NCBI RefSeq assembly: GCF_002204795.1 | Contig: NZ_NIXO01000045.1 | Location: 1 to 52,418 of the forward strand | DNA from: Pseudomonas sp. K2I15 | Lineage (GTDB): Bacteria > Pseudomonadota > Gammaproteobacteria > Pseudomonadales > Pseudomonadaceae | Reading direction: 5' to 3' | DNA length: 52,418 nucleotides | Part shown: piece after piece, positions 1-8,025 of the stretch | Position numbering within the stretch: the first letter of the stretch is position 1 | Layout: the number at the start of each line of letters is the position of its first letter | The notes under the pieces: model-generated | Seen by the model: the letters and a program-made list of their open reading frames with translations, nothing else | What the model was told of the DNA's origin: nothing | Database searches by the model: none | Position numbers and translations under genes: made by a program

Positions 1-368
1 GCACTGCGGGTGGGCGGGGATTGGAGGGCGGCTTCGATCAGGTCGCCTTCGCTGCGACCGCTGACCGAGATATCGCCATTGTTCAACGTCAGGTGGAATT
101 CGCCGTCGCCCAGCGCCAGGCTCAAGGCTGCGCCGAGGGCAATGGTGGCGTGGCCGCAAAACGCGACTTCGGCGTCTGGTGCGAAGTACCGCACACGCCA
201 GCCATCACCCTGTGGGCAGGCGAATACGGTTTCCGAAAACCCGACTTCATGGGCGATACGCTGCATTTCTGCAGCGTCCGGCAAGTTGTCACCGATCCAT
301 ACGCCTGCCGGATTACCGCCCTGGTTACCGTCACAAAATGCAGAAATCTTAAGCACGTCCAAAGTCAT
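1..368 (-). CDS. PhzF-family isomerase, N-terminal part (cut by window edge)
   Basis: This is the first 122 residues of a PhzF-like protein, a family of cofactor-independent isomerases related to diaminopimelate epimerase. The reading frame opens at ATG 366-368 and runs off the left edge. The family marks visible are the early NPAGV segment at residues 19-23 and the SETVF segment with the likely catalytic Glu46, followed by a 'RYFAPDAEVAFCGHAT' stretch typical of the first half-domain. Most pseudomonad PhzF paralogues outside phenazine clusters have unknown substrates, and nothing here points to phenazine synthesis. It lies downstream of the TerC/CBS gene on the same strand with a 47-base gap. 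Confidence 0.88.
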   Translation of the reverse strand, partial: MTLDVLKISAFCDGNQGGNPAGVWIGDNLPDAAEMQRIAHEVGFSETVFACPQGDGWRVRYFAPDAEVAFCGHATIALGAALSLALGDGEFHLTLNNGDISVSGRSEGDLIEAALQSPPTRS

Positions 369-415
369 TCGGGTAACCCTTCCTTAACGGTTCAGTGAGC
401 GGCGATGCTATCCAG

Positions 416-1969
416 CTACAGAGGCGCCAGCAACACCTGCGTCACCCGCCGCTCCTCAACCGCAGCCACGGTCAGGCGCCAGCCTTCATGTTCCAGGCTG
501 TCACCCACCACCGGCAGGCGATCCAGCAGGCTCATCACCAGGCCGGCGAGGGTCTGGTAATCCTCCGTCGCCATCGCCTTGAAGCCAGTGCGCTGACGAA
601 TCAGGTTAAGGTTCAAGGCACCGTTGACCCGGAAACCGCCCTCCTCCTCGACGATATCCGGCCCTTCGACTTCACTCGCGTCCGGCAACTCACCGGCGAT
701 GGACTCCAGGATGTCGGTCATGCTCAACACCCCGATAAAGTCGCCGAATTCGTTGATCACGAAGGCAATGTGGGTCGATTCCTGGCGCATCTGCTCCAGG
801 GCGTTGAGGATCGAAAAACTCTCCAGCAGGTTGATTGCGCGGCGCGCCAGGTGCTCCAGGTTTGGCTCGTTACCGGCCAGGTATTCCTTGAGCAACTCCT
901 TCTTGTGCACGAAACCCAATGGCTCGTCGACAGCACCGTTGCGGATCAATGGCAGCCGCGAGTAAGACGAATGCATCAGTTTCAGGCGGATAGTGTCGGG
1001 ATCGTCCGACAGATCTATATAGTCGACCTTGGCCCGGGGCGTCATCAGGGTGCGGATCGGCCGTTCGGCCAGTTGCAGCACACCACTGATCATCACCCGC
1101 TCACGCCGGTCAAACAGCGGCCCGCCGTTGGCATCGGGGTTGTCCAGCAGGTCGGCCACCTCTTCGCCCACCTCTTCCACCGCCAGGTTGCGACCGCCGA
1201 GCAAGCGCATCACCGCGTGGGCCGTGCGCTCACGCATCGGCCGCGTGCCCTGGGCCGACTTCTTGCGGCGCGCCCGGGCGATCTGGTTGAACACCTCGAT
1301 CAGGATCGAAAAACCAATAGCCGCGTACAGGTAACCTTTAGGAATGTGGAAACCCAAGCCTTCGGCGGTCAGGGCAAAACCGATCATCATCAAGAAGCCC
1401 AGGCACAGCATGATCACCGTCGGGTGGGCGTTGACGAAACGGGTCAGCGGCTTGCTGGCAATGATCATCAGGCCGATGGAAATGATCACCGCGATCATCA
1501 TCACCGCCAGCTCATCCACCATGCCCACGGCGGTAATCACCGCGTCGAGGGAGAACACCGCATCGAGCACCACAATCTGCGCGACGATCGGCCAGAACAT
1601 CGCATAGGCGACATTGCCAGTGCGCTCGGTGACATGGCCTTCAAGACGCTCATGCAACTCCATGGTGGCCTTGAACAACAGGAACACACCACCAAACAGC
1701 ATGATCAAGTCACGGCCCGAGAAGCTCTTGTCGAACACCTCGAACAGCGGCTGCGTCAGGGTCACCAACCACGAAATACTTGCCAGCAAGCCCAGGCGCA
1801 TCAGCAATGCCAGGGACAAACCGATCAAGCGCGCACGGTCACGCTGCTCCGGCGGCAGCTTGTCCGCCAGGATCGCAATAAACACCAGGTTGTCGATGCC
1901 CAGCACCAGCTCCAGCACAATCAAAGTCAACAGGCCGAGCCAGGCCGTTGGATCCGCTAACCATTCCAT
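416..1969 (-). CDS. TerC-family membrane protein with CBS and CorC domains
   Basis: A 517-residue inner-membrane protein of the YoaE/YegH type. Residues about 10-215 form a TerC domain with several hydrophobic helices and acidic intramembrane motifs (for example LGIDNLVFIA near residue 23 and DAVFSLDAVITAVG). Residues about 300-425 hold a pair of CBS domains (start near MTPRAKVDYIDL). The last ~85 residues match the CorC_HlyC transporter-associated domain. TerC proteins are linked to metal-ion homeostasis, in several cases manganese export, and CBS pairs sense adenosyl ligands, but the substrate of this subtype is not certain. A GAAGAG ribosome-binding site lies 10 bases ahead of the ATG. It appears monocistronic, or may be followed by the PhzF gene. 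Confidence 0.9.
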   Translation of the reverse strand: MEWLADPTAWLGLLTLIVLELVLGIDNLVFIAILADKLPPEQRDRARLIGLSLALLMRLGLLASISWLVTLTQPLFEVFDKSFSGRDLIMLFGGVFLLFKATMELHERLEGHVTERTGNVAYAMFWPIVAQIVVLDAVFSLDAVITAVGMVDELAVMMIAVIISIGLMIIASKPLTRFVNAHPTVIMLCLGFLMMIGFALTAEGLGFHIPKGYLYAAIGFSILIEVFNQIARARRKKSAQGTRPMRERTAHAVMRLLGGRNLAVEEVGEEVADLLDNPDANGGPLFDRRERVMISGVLQLAERPIRTLMTPRAKVDYIDLSDDPDTIRLKLMHSSYSRLPLIRNGAVDEPLGFVHKKELLKEYLAGNEPNLEHLARRAINLLESFSILNALEQMRQESTHIAFVINEFGDFIGVLSMTDILESIAGELPDASEVEGPDIVEEEGGFRVNGALNLNLIRQRTGFKAMATEDYQTLAGLVMSLLDRLPVVGDSLEHEGWRLTVAAVEERRVTQVLLAPL

Positions 1970-2424
1970 TTTTCAGTATCTCTTCAGTTTTTCAGAATGC
2001 CGGGCACGGCAACGCACGGTCGAGGGACCGGGTAAGGGTAGGCAATCGGAAGACGGGGTGCTTGGCCTGGAGGCAGGCGATCAGCGGGAACGGCGGCAGT
2101 GAATGTCTTGGGGAAAGACGACTGGGAGGCTCCGAGAGGGTGTTCATGTAGGTCCTGTTGTCGAAAAAGGACTTGAATCGTACAGGCGAAACGACAATTT
2201 CCTACAATGCAAAACTATTACAAGATCTGTAACAGGTAGCGTGTCGACGTAATAGGGCGCCGGATGCGGCCCACGTCGCCTAAATAGAAGCACACCCTGC
2301 TTCTGTAGGAGCGAGCTTGCTCGCGATGGGCGTAAACGATGACCCGGGAAGCCTGACACCCAACGGCGCCCTCAGGTTTTTCGCGAGCACGCTCGCTCCT
2401 ACAGTAAATAGTAAGCGGCTTTAA
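1970..2424. other. Intergenic region with a REP pair
   Basis: 455 bases without a credible gene; a 71-codon leftward frame at 2144-2359 has no family resemblance and overlaps repeat sequence. It holds the TerC upstream region and, next to the kinase stop, an inverted pair of REP elements that probably acts as a transcript end or stabiliser. Confidence 0.7.
2304..2403. repeat. REP doublet (inverted pair)
   Basis: Two copies of the Pseudomonas REP core face each other: one at 2304-2326 reading GGAGCGAGCTTGCTCGCGA and one at 2381-2403 reading TCGCGAGCACGCTCGCTCC, both flanked by TGTA/TACA. Each copy is an imperfect palindrome, and together they can fold into a larger stem. Such REPINs are mobilised by RAYT transposases, none of which is in this window. 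The position immediately downstream of the FGGY kinase suits a transcript 3' end. Confidence 0.88.
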
Positions 2425-3894
2425 TCAGCACAGCGTCCGCTGCAGCGCCTTTTTCCACTCGCTGTAACGCGCATCCATGGCCGGGTCCACAACCGGCTCA
2501 AACCGCTCCCGCTGTCGTTCCAGCCCCACCAACGCCGCATCACTGGCCCAAACCCCCAACGCCCGGCCCGCCAAATGCGCAGCCCCCAACGCCGACACCT
2601 CCGGCGACAGGCTACGCACCACCGGCCGCTGCAACAGGTCTGCCAAAAACTGCATCAACCAGCGATTGCGCGTGGCGCCGCCGTCCACCCACAGCTCTTT
2701 CAACGGGCTGCCAATATCCTGCTGCATGGCCTCGAACACATCCCGAATCTGGTAGCCGATGGACTCCAGCGAAGCCCGCAAAATATGCGCGCCCGACGTG
2801 GCTTCAGTCAGGCCACAGATCAACCCACGCGCGTCCGCCTTCCAATGCGGCGCCCCCAGCCCGGACAGCGCTGGCACGAAGTACACGCCACCATTGTCGG
2901 GCAGTTGCGCCGCCTGTTCGGTCAGCGCATCCAGCGACTCACCCGCCACCAGCCGCGAAGCCCATTGCACCGCCGCGCCGGTGTGCACGATGTTGCCTTC
3001 CATGCCGTAGGTCGGTGCCGAGCCGTCATGCCACGCCAACGTGGTCGACAAACCGTGGGTGGACGCGATCGGCCCGCTCATCGGCGTCATTAATGAAGAG
3101 CCGGTGCCCAACGTTGCCTTGACCAAACCAGGCGCAAACCCGCCCTGCCCGTACAACGCAGCATGAGAGTCACCGATCATCGACATCACCGGAACCCCGG
3201 CAGGCAAACGCCCGAAACCTTTGGTCTCGGCAAAGAACCCGGCACTCGGTTGGATCGGGGCCAACGCCGCCGCCGGGATGGCGAACAGGCCTAGCAGCTC
3301 TGGGTCCCAGGCGCAGGTGTGCAGGTTGAACAGTTGCGTACGTGCCGCGTTGGAATAATCGGTGGCGAATACACCACTGAGTTTCCACAGCAACCAGCTA
3401 TCGACGGTGCCCAGGCAGATTTCACCGGCAGCCGCCCGCGCATGGCCGTTTTCAAGGTTGTCGAGAATCCAGCGAAACTTACCCGCCGAAAACATCGGGT
3501 CCAGGGCCAGCCCGGTCTTGGCGAGGATGGTCGCTTCATGCCCTTGCTCATGCAGTTGCGTGCACAGCGCCGTGGAGCGCCGGCATTGCCAACTGATGCA
3601 CGGCGACAATGGTTCACCGGTCTGCCGGTCCCAGGCCACCACCGATTCACGCTGGTTACTGATGGCCAAGGCCGTGACAGGCCGATCAACCTGAGCCAGG
3701 CATTCGTCAATGGCAGCCAGGGTGTTCACCCAGATCTGCAATGGGTCCTGCTCGGAGAACCCGGCCTGGGGATGGCTGATGCTCAAAGCCCGTGAGCCTC
3801 GGGCGATCACTTGGCCCAGCTCGTTGACCAGCACCGCCTTGGCGTTGCTGGTGCCTTCGTCTATCGCCAGGATCAGCGGAGTATTTTCAGTCAT
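2425..3894 (-). CDS. FGGY-family carbohydrate kinase
   Basis: A 489-residue sugar/polyol kinase, last gene of a leftward operon with two transketolase subunits. The N-terminal phosphate-binding loop (AIDEGTSNAKAV), the central GDSHAALYGQGG segment and the GTGSSLM adenosine-loop region identify the glycerol/xylulokinase superfamily with two actin-like lobes. It should phosphorylate a ketose or polyol before the transketolase step. Two starts are possible. GTG at 3903 overlaps the upstream stop in GTGA. ATG at 3894 has GGTGA five bases ahead and starts directly at MTENTPLILAIDEG. I prefer the ATG. D-apulose kinase, xylulokinase or glycerol-kinase-like activity cannot be told apart from sequence alone. 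Confidence 0.9.
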   Translation of the reverse strand: MTENTPLILAIDEGTSNAKAVLVNELGQVIARGSRALSISHPQAGFSEQDPLQIWVNTLAAIDECLAQVDRPVTALAISNQRESVVAWDRQTGEPLSPCISWQCRRSTALCTQLHEQGHEATILAKTGLALDPMFSAGKFRWILDNLENGHARAAAGEICLGTVDSWLLWKLSGVFATDYSNAARTQLFNLHTCAWDPELLGLFAIPAAALAPIQPSAGFFAETKGFGRLPAGVPVMSMIGDSHAALYGQGGFAPGLVKATLGTGSSLMTPMSGPIASTHGLSTTLAWHDGSAPTYGMEGNIVHTGAAVQWASRLVAGESLDALTEQAAQLPDNGGVYFVPALSGLGAPHWKADARGLICGLTEATSGAHILRASLESIGYQIRDVFEAMQQDIGSPLKELWVDGGATRNRWLMQFLADLLQRPVVRSLSPEVSALGAAHLAGRALGVWASDAALVGLERQRERFEPVVDPAMDARYSEWKKALQRTLC

Positions 3895-3899
3895 GTGAT

Positions 3900-4832
3900 T
3901 CACCGCAACCGAGTGGCGGCCGCCACAATCCCAGCCGCGTCGATGTTATGCAAGGCGCGGGTCGGTTCGCGAGCGCCGGCTGCGGCGTATTCGCCATCGC
4001 CGATACCCAGGCGGATTAGCTGGATGCCAAGCCCGGCCTCGGCCAGCACTTCGGCCACCAGGCTACCGAGGCCGCCATTGATGTTGTGCTCTTCTACGGT
4101 GATCACCCCGCCCGTGACGCTGAGGGCACTGAGCAACACGTCACGCTGCAACGGCCGGATCGACGACAGGTTGATCACTTGCGCCTCAATGCCCTGCCCA
4201 GCCAACACGCGGGCGGCGTCCACGGCTTCATGCACCACCGAGCCCAGCGCGACGATGCTGACGTCTGTTCCCTGGCGCAGCACATCGACTTGCCCCGGCA
4301 AAAAGCGATATTCCGCGCCGTGCACGTCTGGCAAAGCTTTGCCATCCAGCCGGATATACACGGGGCCCACGTAACGCAGGGCGTAATCGACAATCTGCCG
4401 GCATTCAATAGCGTCGGCCGGGGCAAAAATCTGCACGTTGCCAAAACCGCGCATCACTGAGATGTCATCAAGGCTGTGGTGCGTGCTGGCCAGCGGACCG
4501 TAGCTGGTGCCGGCATTCAGGCCGAACATCTTCACGTTGGCCTGGTTGTAGCAAACGTCGACCTTGATCTGCTCATTTGCCCGGGAGATCAAAAACGGTG
4601 CGGCATTGCACGTCGCCGCAATCTTGCCGCCCAACGCCAGCCCGGCCGCCACACTGACCAGTGACTGTTCGGCAATGCCGACGTTGATCAACCGCTCGGG
4701 AAAACGCTTCACAAACGGCCCGATCTTGGCCGTGGAGGTGGAGTCGCTGACCACCGGCACCACGTCGAGCCCGGCATCGACCGCCGCAATAAAGGCTTCC
4801 ACCATGACGCTCGCCAAATGTTCACTCGCCAT
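3900..4832 (-). CDS. Transketolase C-terminal subunit
   Basis: A 310-residue protein equal to the pyrimidine-binding and C-terminal domains of transketolase, a split form that must pair with the preceding gene. The GIAEQ motif holds the catalytic Glu55 that activates thiamine diphosphate. The later part (about 190-305) is the transketolase C-domain, ending before LHNIDAAGIVAAA. The start ATG overlaps the end of the N-terminal subunit by 11 bases, and the stop overlaps or abuts the kinase start, so the three genes are translationally coupled. Housekeeping transketolase of pseudomonads is a single ~665-residue chain, so this pair is a dedicated catabolic enzyme. Split catabolic transketolases are known for D-apulose-4-phosphate (AptA/AptB) and for sulfoquinovose (SqwG/SqwH). 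Confidence 0.9.
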   Translation of the reverse strand: MASEHLASVMVEAFIAAVDAGLDVVPVVSDSTSTAKIGPFVKRFPERLINVGIAEQSLVSVAAGLALGGKIAATCNAAPFLISRANEQIKVDVCYNQANVKMFGLNAGTSYGPLASTHHSLDDISVMRGFGNVQIFAPADAIECRQIVDYALRYVGPVYIRLDGKALPDVHGAEYRFLPGQVDVLRQGTDVSIVALGSVVHEAVDAARVLAGQGIEAQVINLSSIRPLQRDVLLSALSVTGGVITVEEHNINGGLGSLVAEVLAEAGLGIQLIRLGIGDGEYAAAGAREPTRALHNIDAAGIVAAATRLR

Positions 4833-5658
4833 GACTCAACTCCTCCAGTGCTGCGTTGATTTCATCACCCTTGGGCACGCGGTGGTGCCATTCGGGGCGG
4901 GCTTCGATAAATGACACGCCTTTGCCTTTGATGGTGTGGGCGATCAGTACCTGAGGGGCGCCAGTCTTGGTCTGCATGGTTTCCAGGGCTTCGATCAACT
5001 GGCCGACGTCGTTACCGTCGCACTCGCTGACGCTGAAGCCGAAGGCGGCCCATTTCACGTCCAGCGGGTCCAGGGGCATGATCTCGGCGGTCAACCCGGC
5101 CAGTTGCAGCTTGTTCTTGTCGACGATCACAAACAGGTTATCCAGGCCGTATTTGGCGGCGGCCATGGCCGCCTCCCAGTTGGAGCCTTCTGCCAGTTCA
5201 CCATCGCCGGTCAGCACATAAATGCGCTTTTTGCTGCCGGACATTTTCGCCGCCAACGCCAACCCCACTGCTACGGGCAAGCCGTGGCCGAGGGCGCCGG
5301 TGTTGAGTTCGATGCCGGGGGTTTTCTGCCGCACCGGGTGGCCCGGCAGGTGGGAGTTGAAGTGCTGGTAGGTGGCCAACCATTCCTCGGGGATATAGCC
5401 GGCTTGCGCCAGGCAGCAATACAACCCGCCCACGCCATGGCCCTTACTCTGGATGTAGATATCGCGCTCGGGGTCTTCGGTACGTTCCGGGCCGGTGTTG
5501 AGGATGCGGAAGTACAAGGTGGCGAGGATGTCGGTTTCCGAGAGGTCGGCGCCGGTGTGGCCGCCGGCCGGTGAGTCGGCGTTCAAGCGGATCACGTGGC
5601 GCCGGATCAGGCGGGCCTGTTCTTTGATCTGGCGGGCATCGTACTGGAAAGCATTCAT
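4822..5658 (-). CDS. Transketolase N-terminal (TPP-binding) subunit
   Basis: A 278-residue protein matching the thiamine-diphosphate/Mg2+ domain of transketolase. Visible marks are SKGH at 71-74, the TGALGHGLPVAVG segment near 120 and the cofactor signature GDGE at 151-154 ending at DKNKLQ (Asn182). The frame is open to 5703, but I place the start at ATG 5656-5658 because AAAGGAG lies eight bases upstream and the protein then begins MNAFQYDARQ, as expected for the family. It is the first gene of the leftward operon and overlaps the C-terminal subunit by 11 bases. The complex would transfer a two-carbon unit from a ketose phosphate to an aldose phosphate. Confidence 0.92.
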   Translation of the reverse strand: MNAFQYDARQIKEQARLIRRHVIRLNADSPAGGHTGADLSETDILATLYFRILNTGPERTEDPERDIYIQSKGHGVGGLYCCLAQAGYIPEEWLATYQHFNSHLPGHPVRQKTPGIELNTGALGHGLPVAVGLALAAKMSGSKKRIYVLTGDGELAEGSNWEAAMAAAKYGLDNLFVIVDKNKLQLAGLTAEIMPLDPLDVKWAAFGFSVSECDGNDVGQLIEALETMQTKTGAPQVLIAHTIKGKGVSFIEARPEWHHRVPKGDEINAALEELSHGE

Positions 5659-5713
5659 GCAGCGGCTCCTTTGAGGCTGACCACGCGAGGTGAAAGTGTC
5701 CAAGGCTGCCTTT

Positions 5714-5727
5714 TGAATATTTATTCA
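5714..5727. promoter_or_regulatory. Candidate operator, copy 1
   Basis: TGAATATTTATTCA: perfect six-base arms around a central TT. It lies 56 bases ahead of the leftward transketolase start, and a near-identical site lies at the other side of the divergent region. The likely binder is the SorC-type regulator encoded at 11204-12163; this is inferred from position only. Confidence 0.5.
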
Positions 5728-5962
5728 GCCATGACAATATATTTCTATTTAGACGCCGATCCAGCAGCAGGTCAAGGGAGCGAACGGTTGAAAATGAAAT
5801 AAAAGTGTGAAATACCCCTCGGACAGACGGCGAAAAACCCGCACGCGCTCGTCTATCGCGCAGGTTTCAGGCACGCAAAAGTGCGGTTTTAAGAGGATTC
5901 AAGAAAATTAAAGCGCTTGACTTTGACACCGTGCCACTAGAATCTGAATTAACAGTCAGGCA

Positions 5963-5976
5963 TGCATAAATATTCA
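5963..5976. promoter_or_regulatory. Candidate operator, copy 2
   Basis: TGCATAAATATTCA: its reverse complement matches copy 1 at 13 of 14 positions. It lies 44 bases ahead of the permease start and about 20 bases downstream of the proposed -10 box, where a bound repressor would block the rightward operon. Confidence 0.5.
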
Positions 5977-6019
5977 AAGCCCTTGACGAACTCCAAAAAA
6001 AATAAATCAGGAGAACAAT

Positions 6020-7027
6020 GTGGACGCCAAAGCCTCTGTCCATCACCCGGCCGACCTCAAGCCGACCCGCCGCCCGCGCTTGGTGAAACTGCTTCCCAGC
6101 AATATCGGCGGCCCGCTGATTGGCCTCGTGCTGCTGGTGCTGGTCTTCTCCTTCAGTTCCGAATTCTTTTTCTCCCTGCGCAACGGCCTGAACATTCTGG
6201 ATCAAGTCACCGTGCTGGGCATTCTCGCCATCGGCATGACCGCCGTGATTGTGATCGGCGGAATCGACTTGTCGGTGGGCTCGGTGCTCGCCTTCTCCAT
6301 GATGATGCTCGGCTGGCTGTATCAGGACCAGGCGGTGCCGCTGGGCCTGGCGATTCCCATCTCCATCGGCACCGGCATGCTCGCCGGCCTGGTGTCGGGC
6401 GGGCTGATTACCTACGCCAAGCTGCCACCGTTTATTGCCACGCTGACCATGATGTCGGTGGCCCGCGGCCTGGCGAATATCCTCACCGAAGGCCGGCAGA
6501 TTGTCGGCTTCCCCGACTGGTTCACCAGCCTGGCCACGGTGCGCCACTTCGGCTTTCTGTCGGCCACTGTCGGGTTGTTTTTGGTAATGCTGGTGGTGGC
6601 CTGGGTGTTCCTGCGCTTTCGCGCCGGCGGTCGCAACCTCTATGCGATTGGCGGCAGCCCGGAAGTGGCGCGGCTGTCAGGCATCAAGGTGCGGGCGATT
6701 ACCTTGTGGGTGTACGCCATCAGCGGCGCCCTCGCCGGCATCGCCGCCGTGACCCTGGCCGCCCGCCTCGACTCCTCACAACCGAGTGCCGGCCTGAGCC
6801 TGGAACTGGACGCCATCGCCGCCGTAGTGATCGGCGGCGCCAGCCTGAGCGGCGGCGTGGGCAGTATCGGCGGCACCCTGGTGGGTGTGCTGATCATTGG
6901 CGTACTGCGCAACGGCCTGAACCTGCTGGGCGTATCGCCCTTTATTCAACAAGTGGTGATCGGCGTGGTCATCGCCCTCGCCGTGACCATCGACACCCTG
7001 CGACGCCGCTCCAGCACTGCCCGTTAA
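6020..7027 (+). CDS. ABC sugar transporter permease (RbsC/XylH type)
   Basis: A 335-residue inner-membrane protein of the carbohydrate-uptake-2 (CUT2) family, which forms a homodimeric channel with the ATPase two genes downstream. About eight to ten hydrophobic segments alternate with the family marks GIDLSVGSVLAFS near residue 80 and GGASLSGGVGSIGGTLVGV near residue 270. The start is GTG at 6020, with AGGAG six bases ahead; an out-of-frame ATG sits two bases earlier. It is the first gene of the rightward operon. Here the permease precedes the binding protein and the ATPase comes third, unlike the rbs order. Confidence 0.93.
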   Translation: MDAKASVHHPADLKPTRRPRLVKLLPSNIGGPLIGLVLLVLVFSFSSEFFFSLRNGLNILDQVTVLGILAIGMTAVIVIGGIDLSVGSVLAFSMMMLGWLYQDQAVPLGLAIPISIGTGMLAGLVSGGLITYAKLPPFIATLTMMSVARGLANILTEGRQIVGFPDWFTSLATVRHFGFLSATVGLFLVMLVVAWVFLRFRAGGRNLYAIGGSPEVARLSGIKVRAITLWVYAISGALAGIAAVTLAARLDSSQPSAGLSLELDAIAAVVIGGASLSGGVGSIGGTLVGVLIIGVLRNGLNLLGVSPFIQQVVIGVVIALAVTIDTLRRRSSTAR

Positions 7028-7077
7028 ACCTGTTCGACAGTTGACACCCTCCAACAATAAAACCAGGAGTCACCGAC

Positions 7078-8010
7078 ATGTTCAGCACCAAGAAACTGCT
7101 ACTGGCCACCGCCCTCGCCGCCGCCACTTTAGCCACCGCCGGCACCACCTGGGCCAAGGACCTGACCATCGGCCTCGCCGTGGCCAACCTGCAGGCCGAC
7201 TTCTTTAACCAGATCAAGCAATCGGTGGAAGCCGAGGGCAAGGCCAAGGGGATCAAAGTGATCACCGTGGACGCCCAGGGCAATTCCTCGACCCAGGTCA
7301 GCCAGATTGAAGACCTGATCACCCGCCAGATCGACGTACTCATCTACATCCCGGCCGGCGCCACTGCCGCCGGTGTGCCGGTAAAAGCCGCCAAGGCTGC
7401 CGGCATTCCAGTGATCGCCGTAGACCGCAACGCCCCCGACGCACCGGGCGATACCTTTATCGCCAGCGACAGCGTGGCCGGTGCCAAGGCCCTGGCTGAA
7501 TATGTAGGCAAGATCACCGACGGCAAGGGCCGCATCGCGGTGCTGCAAGGCCAGTTGGGCACCACCCCGGAAATCGACCGCGCCAAGGGTTTCCAGGAAG
7601 GCCTTAAAGCTTTTCCCGGCCTGAAGATCGTTGCCGAACAACCGGCTGAATGGGCCCAGGACAAAGGCTTCGCCGTGGCCCAGGACCTGCTCCAGCGTGA
7701 CCCGAATATCACCGTGTTCTTCGGCCGTGCCGATGCCATGGCGTTGGGCGCAGCCCAGGCCGTCAAGGTCGGCAACCTGGACCATAAGGTGGTCGTGGTG
7801 GGCTTCGACGGCGACGTTGCCGGGCTCAAGGCTGTGGAAAGCGGCGTACTCAACGCAACCATGACCCAACAGACCCAGAAAATGGGGCGACTGGCCGTGG
7901 CGTCGGCAATTGACCTGAAGGCCGGCAAAGATGTGCCCAAGGAGCAACTGCTGCCTACCGTGCTGACCACCAAAGACAACGTTGCGCCTTTCCTGCAACA
8001 GCACCCGTAA
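7078..8010 (+). CDS. Periplasmic sugar-binding protein (RbsB/YtfQ type)
   Basis: A 310-residue type I periplasmic binding protein that delivers sugar to the CUT2 importer. Residues 1-26 form a clear signal peptide, with predicted cleavage after TTWA and a mature start at KDLTIG. The mature protein shows the two-lobe Peripla_BP_4 pattern, including AVDRNAPDAPG near residue 120 and VVGFDGDVAGLKAV in the second lobe. An ACCAGGAG ribosome site precedes the ATG, 50 bases after the permease stop. The ligand cannot be read from sequence; related proteins bind pentoses, galactofuranose, apiose or polyols. Confidence 0.93.
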   Translation: MFSTKKLLLATALAAATLATAGTTWAKDLTIGLAVANLQADFFNQIKQSVEAEGKAKGIKVITVDAQGNSSTQVSQIEDLITRQIDVLIYIPAGATAAGVPVKAAKAAGIPVIAVDRNAPDAPGDTFIASDSVAGAKALAEYVGKITDGKGRIAVLQGQLGTTPEIDRAKGFQEGLKAFPGLKIVAEQPAEWAQDKGFAVAQDLLQRDPNITVFFGRADAMALGAAQAVKVGNLDHKVVVVGFDGDVAGLKAVESGVLNATMTQQTQKMGRLAVASAIDLKAGKDVPKEQLLPTVLTTKDNVAPFLQQHP

Positions 8011-8025
8011 GCCCCGGAGGTCGCC

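Larger units (their letters stand above)
5659..6019. promoter_or_regulatory. Divergent control region of the sugar locus
   Basis: 361 AT-rich bases separate the leftward transketolase-kinase operon from the rightward transporter operon and must carry both promoters. A possible rightward sigma-70 promoter is TTGACT (5917-5922) with TAGAAT (5938-5943), although the 15-base spacer is short. The palindromic octamer AAGCGCTT overlaps that -35 box at 5911-5918. Two copies of a 14-base palindrome sit near each end of the region (listed separately). No gene is credible in this stretch. Confidence 0.65.

Noticed and set aside
416..1960. Long plus-strand open frame opposite the TerC/CBS gene (521 codons)
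   Set aside because: It is very rich in Gln, His and Arg, has no domain pattern, and mirrors a recognised gene on the other strand.
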